Assembly (NCBI GenBank): GCA_050999155.1
Contig: JBPCPM010000135.1
Coordinates: 4,395-68,394 of the forward strand
Length of the DNA: 64,000 nucleotides
Reading direction: 5' to 3'
Origin: JBPCPM01 sp050999155
Lineage (GTDB): Bacteria; Actinomycetota; Thermoleophilia; Solirubrobacterales; 70-9
A program made the translations under genes and the position numbers. Each line of letters starts with the position of its first letter. The stretch's first letter is position 1. Shown here piece after piece: positions 1 through 7,997 of the stretch. The notes under the pieces were generated by a model. The model made no database searches. It was not told the DNA's origin and saw only the letters and a list, made by a program, of their open reading frames with translations.

Positions 1-1336
1 CGCCCCGGCTGCCGCCGTCGCGCTCGTGCTGGGGGTCGAGTTCCCGCGGATCTTCCTCTCGTCCTACCGCTCCCTGGCCGAGCTGCTGGGAGCCGGGACC
101 GACGCGGTCAAGGTCGCGACCGTCGACGCCGGCCGGACGGTGGCCGGAAGCGCGCTCGCCGTGCTCGCGGTCTGCGCCGCGGCGCTGCTGGTCCCCGTAG
201 CCGAGGTGCGCGAGGCGGCGGGAGCAGTGGCCCTGGCCGCCGCGTTGGCAGGTGTCTCGACGCTGGTGCTGATGCCGGCCTTGCTCGGCCTTTCGGGTCC
301 GTCCCTGTTGCGCGTCGGCGCCCGGATGGTCCCCGCCGTCGGCCGGACTGGGGCGTGGCTCGCCGCCGGTGTCGGCACGCTTGTCCTCATCGTCCTCTGC
401 GTCCTGGCCTTCGACGTGTCGTTGCGGTCGTTCGGCGGAGACCTGCTGCCGGGCGATGCCCCCGAACGCAGCGCCGCACAGGAGCTCGACGACAGCGTGG
501 GCCTCGGATACGACGGGCCCGTGGAGGCCCTCGTGTCGCCGGCGGAGCGCGCCTCGGATCTCAGCGCGCGCTGGGACCTGGAACCCGGCGTCGCGGGCGT
601 CAGCGAGCCCGTCGGGATCGGCGATGACCGGAGCCTCGTGCTCGTGCGCCTGGCGCCCGAACCGGGAAGCGTCGCCGGCCGCGAGCTGGTCGCCCGGCTG
701 CAGACGATCGCGGGCGATGAGGGCATCGGCGCCCAACTCGGCGGCGCCCCCGGCCGCGGCCGCGACCTCCAGTCGCAGATCTCCGACCGGGCCCCACTCG
801 TCCTGGCTCTCGGCACGATCCTGCTGGCGGCGGCACTTGTCGGGTTCGGCGGATCCCCGTGGCCCCTGTCTGCGGCGCTCGGCGCCGGGCTCGGGCTCGC
901 TGCCCTCGCCGTGGTCCTGGGAGCGCTCGGCGCCACGGGCCTGCTGCTCGACGCCGCCACCATCTTCCCGGGGGTCGGCTCCGACCGGCCGGACGCCCTG
1001 ACCGCCAGCGCCGTGGCCGTCGCGTTGCTCGCCGTTGCCGCGATCGCGGCCGCCCGTTCCGGCGGGTTCGCCATCGCCGCGGCCGAGGAACGACGCAGCG
1101 GCGCCACCGGCGCGGAGGCGCTGGACGGCGCGGCCGGGCGGCTGCAGGCGGCCCACATCACCGGCACGGTCGCCGCCATGGGGATTCTCGGGGTGCTGGC
1201 CTTCGTGGCCCGCGTGCCCTCCGTACAGGAGTTCGCGCTGCTCGCGGTCGCGGGCGTGGTGCTCGACGGGTTGCTGGTCCGCGTGACGCTCGTGCCCGCC
1301 CTCGCGGGACTGCTGGGAAGGTCCGGCGCGCAGTGA
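1..1336 (+). CDS. MMPL-family (RND superfamily) transporter, C-terminal part
   Basis: The reading frame is open to the left edge of the window, so the 5' part of the gene is missing. Roughly 440 residues are visible. They run from the end of the first membrane half (a DAGRTVAGSALAV helix pair), through a loop beginning LPGDAPERSAAQEL that is typical of the second extracytoplasmic domain, to the second set of helices. The protein ends with VQEFALLAVAGVVLDGLLVR and VPALAGLLG, the usual last helices of MMPL permeases. MMPL proteins are proton-driven inner-membrane exporters of lipids or other hydrophobic compounds. The substrate cannot be told from the sequence. A VOC gene follows after 40 bases on the same strand. 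Confidence 0.85.
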   Translation, partial: APAAAVALVLGVEFPRIFLSSYRSLAELLGAGTDAVKVATVDAGRTVAGSALAVLAVCAAALLVPVAEVREAAGAVALAAALAGVSTLVLMPALLGLSGPSLLRVGARMVPAVGRTGAWLAAGVGTLVLIVLCVLAFDVSLRSFGGDLLPGDAPERSAAQELDDSVGLGYDGPVEALVSPAERASDLSARWDLEPGVAGVSEPVGIGDDRSLVLVRLAPEPGSVAGRELVARLQTIAGDEGIGAQLGGAPGRGRDLQSQISDRAPLVLALGTILLAAALVGFGGSPWPLSAALGAGLGLAALAVVLGALGATGLLLDAATIFPGVGSDRPDALTASAVAVALLAVAAIAAARSGGFAIAAAEERRSGATGAEALDGAAGRLQAAHITGTVAAMGILGVLAFVARVPSVQEFALLAVAGVVLDGLLVRVTLVPALAGLLGRSGAQ

Positions 1337-1376
1337 CCGTCCGCGCCCGTCCGGGGCCTGAGGCACGCTACCGCCG

Positions 1377-1721
1377 GTGATCGAGCACCTGGCCCTGACC
1401 GTGTCGGACCTGCGCCGGTCGGCGGAGTTCTACGACGCCGCGCTGGCACCCCTGGGCTGGCGACGCCTGCGCGACGAGGCGGGCGCTGTGGGCTGGGGTC
1501 TCGTCGAGCCGGTGTTGCTCGTCGTGGCCGGCCCGCCGCCGACGGCGGGCGCCGTGCAGGTCCGGATCGGAGCCCGCGGATCCGTCGCCGTGCGGATGGC
1601 CTTCTCCGCCGCCGTTGCCGGGGGTGGGCAGGCCTTGACCCCGCCGGCCCGCCACGGCGCCCGGACCAGCGCGGTGGTCGCCGATCCCGACGGCCACCGG
1701 ATCGAGATCGCAGCGCTGTGA
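1377..1721 (+). CDS. VOC-superfamily (glyoxalase/dioxygenase fold) protein
   Basis: This 114-residue protein starts at GTG and opens with IEHLALTVSDLRRSAEFYDAAL, the classic first beta-alpha unit of a vicinal-oxygen-chelate domain. It ends with DPDGHRIEIAAL, the matching C-terminal unit. His near residue 4 and Glu near the C-terminus sit where metal ligands are found in the family. It is the length of one VOC module pair. The family includes glyoxalase I, fosfomycin-resistance proteins and extradiol dioxygenases, and the specific reaction cannot be assigned. Its stop overlaps the GTG of the HAD gene, so the two are probably co-translated. Confidence 0.8.
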   Translation: MIEHLALTVSDLRRSAEFYDAALAPLGWRRLRDEAGAVGWGLVEPVLLVVAGPPPTAGAVQVRIGARGSVAVRMAFSAAVAGGGQALTPPARHGARTSAVVADPDGHRIEIAAL

Positions 1722-2401
1722 ACGGGCTGCGCTGGATCCTTTTCGACCTCAACGGGACCCTGCTGGACCCGACCACGATCGCCGACGGGCTCCCGGACGC
1801 GATCCGCGGCGACGACCCCTCGGCCACGGCCCACTCGCTGCTCACCGACAGCGTCGTGCAGGCCATGGCGGACACCGCGACCGGACACTGGAGGCCGTTT
1901 CCCACCTACCTCGAGGCAGCTCTGGCCCGTCGGACCGAGCCGGTCGGCCTGGACCGCTCGGTGGTCGACGACGCGCTGGAGCGCGCCGCCCGGATGCCGG
2001 CCTTCCCGGACGCCAAGCGCGGGCTCACAAGGTTGGCCGAGGCCGGGCTGCGTCTCGGCGTCGTCACCAACTCGGGGCGGGACCCAGCCGAGGACTCCCT
2101 GGAGGCCGCCGGCCTCCGGGACCACTTCGAGGTGGTGGTGGGCAGCGACGAGATCGAGGTCTTCAAGCCCGACGCCCGGGTCTACCGGCACGGGCTGGCG
2201 CGAGCGGGCGCCGAGGCCGCGCACACCTGCCTTGTCGCGTCCCATGCGTGGGACCTCCTCGGGGCGCGGCGCGCCGGGCTCGCCGGGGCCTGGATCGACA
2301 GGGGGGAGGGGGCCCTCCTGGAGACGGTTCCGGAGGTGCTGGCAACCGGCGCCGACCTCGGCGATCTCGCGGCGACCCTTGTCGGGTTCGCCGCAGGCTG
2401 A
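1718..2401 (+). CDS. HAD-superfamily hydrolase, haloacid-dehalogenase-like
   Basis: This is a 227-residue HAD hydrolase. Motif I is FDLNGTLLD near residue 9 (nucleophile Asp; Asn stands where many phosphatases have a second Asp). Motif II is VVTNSG near 112. The motif III Lys is in VFKPDARVY, and the acidic region is ASHAWDLLGARRAG. The S-H-x-x-D arrangement and the missing second Asp of motif I favour the 2-haloacid dehalogenase (type II) branch over phosphatases. That is family reasoning; the substrate is unknown. The GTG start overlaps the stop of the preceding VOC gene (GTGA). Confidence 0.75.
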   Translation: MNGLRWILFDLNGTLLDPTTIADGLPDAIRGDDPSATAHSLLTDSVVQAMADTATGHWRPFPTYLEAALARRTEPVGLDRSVVDDALERAARMPAFPDAKRGLTRLAEAGLRLGVVTNSGRDPAEDSLEAAGLRDHFEVVVGSDEIEVFKPDARVYRHGLARAGAEAAHTCLVASHAWDLLGARRAGLAGAWIDRGEGALLETVPEVLATGADLGDLAATLVGFAAG

Positions 2402-2549
2402 CCGCCTCCAGCCTCTCCGGCCACCGACGAACCGCCCGCCTGCCCGGTCGCCAGATAGGATCGGCGCCCTCGCGGCGCGGGACGCGCACGCCCAGCAGGG
2501 CTCGCCCACGCCATCGGACAGTCGTTCACCGCTACAGGAGGTACGCAAG

Positions 2550-3554
2550 ATGGCAGTCAAGGTCGGCATCAACGGCTTCGGCCGGATCGGTCGTAGCGTC
2601 TTTCGAGCCGCCCACGCATCAGGCGCCGACCTGGAGGTCGTGGCGGTCAACGACCTCGCGGACAACGGCACCCTTGCCCACCTCCTGAAGTACGACTCCA
2701 ACTACGGGCGCTTCCCGGGCCAGGTCGAGGAGTCCGGCGACGGTATCTCCATCGACGGCAACGAGGTCCGGGTCCTCTCCGAGCGCGACCCGGCCGACCT
2801 GGGCTGGGGCGATCTCGGCGTCGACGTCGTGATCGAGTCGACCGGCCTGTTCACGGATCGCGACAAGGCGGCCAAGCACCTCGATGCGGGCGCCAAGAAG
2901 GTCATGATCTCCGCTCCGGCCTCCGGCCCCGACGTGACCCTGGCACTGGGCGTGAACTTCGACGCCTACGACCCCGACTCCCACGACGTGGTCTCCAACG
3001 CCTCCTGCACCACCAACTGCCTCGCCCCGCTGGCCAAGGTCGTCAACGACACGGTGGGCATCAAGCACGGCCTGATGACCACGGTCCACGCCTACACGTC
3101 CGACCAGGCGCTGCAGGACGGACCGCACAAGGACCTGCGCCGGGCCCGCGCGGCCGCCGTCAACCTCGTGCCGACCTCCACCGGCGCCGCGAAGGCCGTT
3201 GGCCTCGTGCTCCCCGAGCTCGACGGCAAGCTCAACGGCATCGCCGTCCGCGCTCCCGTGCCGACCGGCTCGGTGGTCGACCTCGTGTTCGAGGCCGAGA
3301 ACCAGACGAGCGCCGACGAGATCAACGAGGCGCTCAAGGAAGCCGCCGAGGGCCCGATGAAGGGCGTCGCGCACTACTCCACCGAGCCGCTGGTCTCCAG
3401 CGACATCGTGGGAGACCCGCACTCGTCGATCTTCGACTCCCAGCTGACGATGGTCACCGACGGCACCCTGGTCAAGGTCGTGTCGTGGTACGACAACGAG
3501 TGGGGCTACTCGAACCGCTGCGTCGAGCTGGCCGGCAAGCTCCTCAACGGGTGA
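2550..3554 (+). CDS. gap: Glyceraldehyde-3-phosphate dehydrogenase (type I, NAD-dependent)
   Basis: Converts glyceraldehyde 3-phosphate to 1,3-bisphosphoglycerate in the cytoplasm. The 334-residue protein has the usual length. The N-terminal NAD motif is INGFGRIGR, the catalytic Cys lies in SNASCTTNCLAPL near residue 152, and the end has DNEWGYSNR. The frame is open further upstream, but the ATG at 2550 is chosen because it begins the family's normal N-terminus (MAVKVGINGFG) and is preceded by a perfect AGGAGG at 2536-2541, 8 bases away. A TAGGAT at 2456-2461 in the 148-base leader could be a -10 element. It is the first gene of the gap-pgk-tpiA-gpmI operon. Confidence 0.97.
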   Translation: MAVKVGINGFGRIGRSVFRAAHASGADLEVVAVNDLADNGTLAHLLKYDSNYGRFPGQVEESGDGISIDGNEVRVLSERDPADLGWGDLGVDVVIESTGLFTDRDKAAKHLDAGAKKVMISAPASGPDVTLALGVNFDAYDPDSHDVVSNASCTTNCLAPLAKVVNDTVGIKHGLMTTVHAYTSDQALQDGPHKDLRRARAAAVNLVPTSTGAAKAVGLVLPELDGKLNGIAVRAPVPTGSVVDLVFEAENQTSADEINEALKEAAEGPMKGVAHYSTEPLVSSDIVGDPHSSIFDSQLTMVTDGTLVKVVSWYDNEWGYSNRCVELAGKLLNG

Positions 3555-4774
3555 GCGCAGCCGGAACAGCCGCGGCGCGCGGCCGCTTCGACCGCGCCAG
3601 CGTCCGCGACGCCGACGTGGCGGGCAAGACGGTGCTGGTCCGGGCCGATCTCAACGTCCCGCTCGCGGGCGGCACGGTCGCCGATGACACCCGTATCCGG
3701 GCGGCGCTCCCCACGCTCGAGCTGTTGCGCGAGCGTGGGGCGCGCCTGGTCGTCGTCTCGCACCTCGGCCGTCCCATCGATCGGGACCCGGCGCTGTCGA
3801 CGGGCCCGGTGGCCGCGCGGCTCGGGGAGCTGCTCTCCACCGACGTGAGGCTCGCTCCCGGCGTCGTCGGCGACGGCGTCTCGACCCTGGCCGACGACCT
3901 CGCCGACGGCGACGTCCTGCTCCTGGAGAACAGCCGCTACGAGGAGGGGGAGACGGCCAACGACCCCGAGCTGGCCCGCCGGCTCGCCGAGCCGGCTGAC
4001 GTGTACGTCAACGACGCCTTCGGGGCGGCCCACCGCGCCCACGCGACCACCGCCGGGGTGGCCGAGCACCTGCCGTCCTTCGCCGGCCTGCTGCTGGAGC
4101 GGGAGGTCCGCGAGCTCACCGCCGTGCGTGACGACCCCGCGCGTCCGTTGGTCGTAGTGCTCGGTGGAGCCAAGGTCACCGACAAGATCGACGTCATCGA
4201 CCGGTTCCTCGATACCGCCCAGGAGATCCTCATCGGCGGGGCCATGTGCTTCACGTTCTTTGGTGCCCAAGGTATCGGGACCGGTGATTCGCTGGTCGAG
4301 CCCGAGGGTGAGGCGGCTGCCCGCGACGCGCTGGAGCGCTCCCGCGAGGGCGGCTGCGCGCTGCGCCTGCCGCACGACCTGGTGCTCGGCCGGGGGTTCG
4401 CCGCCGACACCGAGCGCCGCGAGCTCGACGGGGTGGAGGTGCCGGACGGCTGGATGGGCCTCGACATCGGGCCGGGGACGGCCGCGTCCTACGCCGAGCG
4501 GGTCGCCGGCGCCGGGACCGTCTTCTGGAACGGCCCGATGGGCGCCTTCGAGCTCGACCCGTTCGCGGCCGGGACGCGTGGTGTGGCCGAGGCCGTGGCC
4601 GCCGCCCCCGGCTTCACGGTGGTGGGTGGGGGAGACTCGGCGGCGGCGCTCGCCGCCTTCGGCCTCGGCGACGACGTCGATTGGCTGTCGACCGGCGGCG
4701 GCGCCTCGCTGGAGCTCATGGAGGGTCGCGAGCTCCCAGGAGTGACGGCGCTCGACGCGGGTACACGGACGTGA
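3551..4774 (+). CDS. pgk: Phosphoglycerate kinase
   Basis: Transfers the acyl phosphate of 1,3-bisphosphoglycerate to ADP, the first ATP-yielding step of glycolysis. The 407-residue protein carries VLVRADLNVPL and SHLGRP (substrate-binding basic patch), GGAKVTDKI, and the nucleotide-binding GGGDSAAAL and STGGGASLE motifs near the C-terminus. The GTG start at 3551 overlaps the gap stop codon (GTGA), which fixes the start and indicates translational coupling. The N-terminus has about 15 extra residues compared with many bacterial enzymes. Confidence 0.97.
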   Translation: MSAAGTAAARGRFDRASVRDADVAGKTVLVRADLNVPLAGGTVADDTRIRAALPTLELLRERGARLVVVSHLGRPIDRDPALSTGPVAARLGELLSTDVRLAPGVVGDGVSTLADDLADGDVLLLENSRYEEGETANDPELARRLAEPADVYVNDAFGAAHRAHATTAGVAEHLPSFAGLLLEREVRELTAVRDDPARPLVVVLGGAKVTDKIDVIDRFLDTAQEILIGGAMCFTFFGAQGIGTGDSLVEPEGEAAARDALERSREGGCALRLPHDLVLGRGFAADTERRELDGVEVPDGWMGLDIGPGTAASYAERVAGAGTVFWNGPMGAFELDPFAAGTRGVAEAVAAAPGFTVVGGGDSAAALAAFGLGDDVDWLSTGGGASLELMEGRELPGVTALDAGTRT

Positions 4775-5541
4775 TGGCACACAACGGGTCGCGCAGGCCG
4801 CTGATGGCGGCGAACTGGAAGATGCACAAGACGGTGGCCGAGACCGAGGAGTACCTCACGACGCTGCTGCCGGTGTTGGAGGGGATCGACGGCGTGGACA
4901 TCGTGCTCTGCGTCCCCTATCTCGCCCTGACCCGGGCGACGGAGCTGACGTCGTCGGCCCGGATCCGGATCGCCGCCCAGAACATGCACCACGCCGACGA
5001 GGGCGCCTTCACCGGCGAGGTCTCGGCGCCGATGCTCGCCGAGGCCGGCGTCGGGGCTGTCGTGCTCGGCCACTCGGAGCGTCGCCAGCTGTTCGGCGAG
5101 ACCGACGAGGCCTTGTCGCGCAAGGTTCCCGCCGCGTTTGTCGCAGGCCTGACGCCGATCCTCTGCGTCGGCGAGTCCGAGGCCGAACGTGACGCGGGGG
5201 AGACCCAGCGGGTCCTGCGACACCAGGTCCAGCGGGCCCTCGAGCACGTCGAGGTCGCCGACCTCGATCGGCTGGTGGTGGCCTACGAGCCGATCTGGGC
5301 CATCGGCTCGGGCCAATCGGCCAGCCCCGAGCAGGCCCAGGAGGCGATCTCGTTCGTCCGGGCGCTCGTGGGCGACCGCAGCGCCGAGGCCGCCGAGGCC
5401 GTGCGCGTCCTCTACGGCGGCTCGGTCAAGCCCGGCAATGCGGGCGACCTCCAGGCGCAGCCGGACATCGACGGGGCGCTGGTCGGTGGGGCCGCCCTGG
5501 ATCCCGAGCAGTTCGCGGCCATCGCGGCCGTGGCGGGCTGA
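4774..5541 (+). CDS. tpiA: Triosephosphate isomerase
   Basis: Interconverts dihydroxyacetone phosphate and glyceraldehyde 3-phosphate. The 255-residue TIM barrel shows ANWKMHK (Asn and Lys of the active site), GHSERR (electrophilic His) and AYEPIWAIG (catalytic Glu), with YGGSVKPGN and GALVGGAAL for phosphate binding. The start is ATG at 4774, overlapping the pgk stop by one base (TGATG). A GTG three bases earlier is also in frame. It is the third gene of the glycolytic operon. Confidence 0.97.
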   Translation: MAHNGSRRPLMAANWKMHKTVAETEEYLTTLLPVLEGIDGVDIVLCVPYLALTRATELTSSARIRIAAQNMHHADEGAFTGEVSAPMLAEAGVGAVVLGHSERRQLFGETDEALSRKVPAAFVAGLTPILCVGESEAERDAGETQRVLRHQVQRALEHVEVADLDRLVVAYEPIWAIGSGQSASPEQAQEAISFVRALVGDRSAEAAEAVRVLYGGSVKPGNAGDLQAQPDIDGALVGGAALDPEQFAAIAAVAG

Positions 5542-5561
5542 GCGGACGCGAGGAGCCGGCC

Positions 5562-7073
5562 GTGCCGGTGCCTGCGGTCGCCCTGGTGATCCTCGACGGG
5601 TGGGGATTGGCCGAGCCCGGTGAGGGCAACGCCGTCGCCGCCGCGAGCACGCCCCGGTTCGACGAGATCTGGGGACGGTGCTCGCGAACGACGCTCTCGG
5701 CCTCGGGGCGCGATGTCGGCCTCCCGGACGGGCAGATGGGCAACTCGGAGGTGGGCCACCTGAACCTCGGGGCCGGGTCGATCGTCGCCCAGGACCTGGC
5801 ACGCATCGACGACGAGATTGCCGACGGCTCGTTCTTCGACAACGAGGTGCTCGTCGCGGCCTGCGAGCAGGCCCGCTCGTCGCCGCGCGGCCGGCTACAC
5901 CTCATGGGCCTGGTCTCCGACGGGGGCGTGCACTCGGGCTGGGAGCACATCGAGGCCTGCGTCGAGCTGGCGGCCCGCGAAGGCGTGCCGGATCTGGCGG
6001 TCCACGCGTTCACCGACGGGCGGGACACCTCGCCGACCGGGGGGCGCGCCTACGTCGCCGAGCTGGAAGGGTGGCTGCGCCAGGCCGGCCGGATCGGCAC
6101 CGTCGGCGGCCGCTACTACGCGATGGACCGCGACAACCGCTGGGAGCGGACGAAGCTCGCCTACGACGCGATCGTGCACGCCAAGGGCCAGACGGCCGAC
6201 AGCGCGGAAGAGGCGATCGCCGAGGCCTACGCCGACGACGTCACCGACGAGTTCATCCGCCCGACCGTGATCGGCGGCTACGACGGGATGGCCGACGGCG
6301 ACGTGGTGCTGATCTTCAATTTCCGCCCCGATCGCGTCCGGCAGATGACCGCCGCCCTGGACGACCCCGGGTTCGACGGGTTTGACCGGGGCGCCGGCCT
6401 CGACCTCGAGATCACCACCATGACCCAGTACCGCGCCGAATGGGACCACCCGGTGGCCTATCCGCCCAACGACCCGGACGTGACGCTGGCCCGGGTGGTC
6501 TCCGAGGCGGGCGCACGGCAGCTGCACGTGGCCGAGACCGAGAAGTACGCGCACGTGACCTACTTCTTCAACGGCGGGCGCGAACAGGAGTGGGAGGGAG
6601 AGCAGCGCCGACTTGTCGACTCGCCAAAAGACGTGCCGACGTACGACCACAAGCCCGAGATGAGCGCCCGCGGCGCCGCCGACCAGTTCGTCGAGGCCTG
6701 GGCCGAGCACGAGCCGCGATTCGCGATCATCAACTTCGCCAACCCGGACATGGTCGGCCACACGGGCGACATCGCGGCCGCGACCGCCGCGGTGGAGGCG
6801 GTCGACGAGCAGCTGGGCCGGATTCTCGACACCGTGGCCGAGTCCGCGGGCGTGTGCCTGGTCACCGCCGACCACGGCAACGCCGAGCAGATGCTCACCC
6901 CCTACGGCAAGCCTCAGACCGCCCACACGACAAACCCCGTCCCGTTGGTGGTCACCACGAGCGACGTGACGTTGGACGAGGGCGGCATCCTTGCCGACGT
7001 AGCCCCCACCGTCCTGGCATTGCTCGGCATCGAGCAACCCGAGGCCATGACCGGACGCTCGCTGCTGACCTAG
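5562..7073 (+). CDS. gpmI: 2,3-bisphosphoglycerate-independent phosphoglycerate mutase
   Basis: Interconverts 3- and 2-phosphoglycerate through a phosphoserine intermediate with two divalent metals. The 503-residue protein has the alkaline-phosphatase-like fold. Visible motifs are VILDGWG (metal ligand), GQMGNSEVGHLNLGAG with the nucleophilic Ser near residue 62, and TADHGNAEQM and HTTNPVPLV near the end. The start is GTG at 5562 with AGGAG at 5551-5555. It lies 20 bases after tpiA in the same operon, taking the place secG has in many gap-pgk-tpiA operons (secG is at 32.4 kb here). Confidence 0.96.
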   Translation: MPVPAVALVILDGWGLAEPGEGNAVAAASTPRFDEIWGRCSRTTLSASGRDVGLPDGQMGNSEVGHLNLGAGSIVAQDLARIDDEIADGSFFDNEVLVAACEQARSSPRGRLHLMGLVSDGGVHSGWEHIEACVELAAREGVPDLAVHAFTDGRDTSPTGGRAYVAELEGWLRQAGRIGTVGGRYYAMDRDNRWERTKLAYDAIVHAKGQTADSAEEAIAEAYADDVTDEFIRPTVIGGYDGMADGDVVLIFNFRPDRVRQMTAALDDPGFDGFDRGAGLDLEITTMTQYRAEWDHPVAYPPNDPDVTLARVVSEAGARQLHVAETEKYAHVTYFFNGGREQEWEGEQRRLVDSPKDVPTYDHKPEMSARGAADQFVEAWAEHEPRFAIINFANPDMVGHTGDIAAATAAVEAVDEQLGRILDTVAESAGVCLVTADHGNAEQMLTPYGKPQTAHTTNPVPLVVTTSDVTLDEGGILADVAPTVLALLGIEQPEAMTGRSLLT

Positions 7074-7161
7074 ATTGGGGGGGAGGCCGGGGCACGCCGC
7101 CGGGTGCGCACGGTTGCGGCCCTGGACCTTGCGCGATACGGCACCTCTCGCAGCGGGGCGG

Positions 7162-7581
7162 TCAGGGCAGCGTGCCGAGAGGTGCGAGTGCTTCGACGGG
7201 CGCTGCGAGGTCGGTGTGGGTGGCGAGGCGGTCGAAGTCGGCGTCGTAGTGCAGAATCACCGCGCCGTGATCCTCGGCGATCGCGGCGATCAGGTAATCG
7301 AGTGGCGGCACGCCGAGGTGCTGGTGGGCCCCGCGGAGTTGGTGCTGCAGCTCGGTGGCGCGGCGCTCGGCGCGCTCTGTGATCCAGAGCAGTGGCAGCT
7401 CTTGGGGGTCGGCCGGTGGCAGCTCGCGACCGGCTCGCGTCTCGAGCAGCAGCGGTGTGCTGCCCGCCACGGTGCCGCGGGCGATGCGGTCGGCGACGTC
7501 GCGCCGGCGGTCGTCGGCAAGCTGTGGGCTTCCTAGTCGCCAGAACGCGCTGGCGTCGAGCAGGGCTACGCCCACGGTCAC
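7162..7581 (-). CDS. PIN-domain ribonuclease toxin, VapC family
   Basis: This 139-residue PIN-domain protein begins VALLDASAFWRLG (first catalytic Asp). It has LLLETRAG in the middle and PPLDYLIAAIAEDHGAVILHYDADFDRLA near the end, with the later acidic residues of the PIN site. VapC toxins cleave RNA, often tRNA, when released from their antitoxin. Its ATG overlaps the stop of the upstream antitoxin gene (ATGA), the usual arrangement. It faces gpmI tail to tail, with no recognisable terminator in the 88 bases between. Confidence 0.85.
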   Translation of the reverse strand: MTVGVALLDASAFWRLGSPQLADDRRRDVADRIARGTVAGSTPLLLETRAGRELPPADPQELPLLWITERAERRATELQHQLRGAHQHLGVPPLDYLIAAIAEDHGAVILHYDADFDRLATHTDLAAPVEALAPLGTLP

Positions 7582-7844
7582 GCTTGGCGCGTGGCGTGGC
7601 GAATGTCGTGGAGCTCGTCGAGGTCGGGAGGTGACGCGGCGCGCAGGCGATCGACGAAGGTGTCACGAGCGTGGGCGCGCGCCCGGTCTCGCGCGTTGAG
7701 TTCGCGAAGCGCGGCCTCGGCGCCTCGCTGGACCAGCTCGGCGAGCGTCGGCGCGTCAGCGCCGAGGCGCGCGCGCAGCGGTTCCAGCGCCGCGGCGAGA
7801 GCGGGAGTTTCAGTGATGGAGTGACGCGGATGTGACGTAGGCAC
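7578..7844 (-). CDS. VapB-type antitoxin
   Basis: A small 88-residue protein directly upstream of, and overlapping, the PIN toxin. The N-terminal segment (HSITETPALAAALEPLRARLG) looks like a strand followed by helices, as in ribbon-helix-helix antitoxins. The charged C-terminal part (RDTFVDRLRAASPPDLDELHDIRH) would bind the toxin. The assignment rests mainly on gene order and size. The start is GTG at 7844, with no Shine-Dalgarno sequence but a TACACT hexamer 6 bases before it on the minus strand, so the mRNA may be leaderless. A tandem 10-base repeat lies just upstream and is the likely autoregulatory site. Confidence 0.7.
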   Translation of the reverse strand: MPTSHPRHSITETPALAAALEPLRARLGADAPTLAELVQRGAEAALRELNARDRARAHARDTFVDRLRAASPPDLDELHDIRHATRQA

Positions 7845-7851
7845 CCCGCAA

Positions 7852-7871
7852 GTGTAGCACCGTGCAGCACC
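7852..7871 (-). promoter_or_regulatory. Tandem 10-base repeat upstream of vapBC, candidate operator
   Basis: Two adjacent copies, GTGTAGCACC (7852-7861) and GTGCAGCACC (7862-7871) on the plus strand, differ at one base and are spaced by one helical turn. They begin 7 bases upstream of the vapB GTG and cover the TACACT hexamer that could be the -10 box. RHH antitoxins typically bind such direct repeats to repress their own operon. No binding data are available, so this is an inference from position and repetition. Confidence 0.45.
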
Positions 7872-7997
7872 CGTTTGGGGCTTCGACCATGACCCGCGTC
7901 CCGGTCGCCCATCGGTCTACGGGACTTTAAGCGCCTCGAACGTGCCCGTGCCCGGTCGTGATCGGTGGTTCAGCGAGCGGGTCCGTAGGGTGGCCGG

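Noticed and set aside
64..1905. A 613-codon open frame on the minus strand opposite the MMPL and VOC genes
   Set aside because: It is antisense to recognisable proteins, rich in Arg/Ser/Pro/Ala without domains, and exists because third-position G/C suppresses stops.
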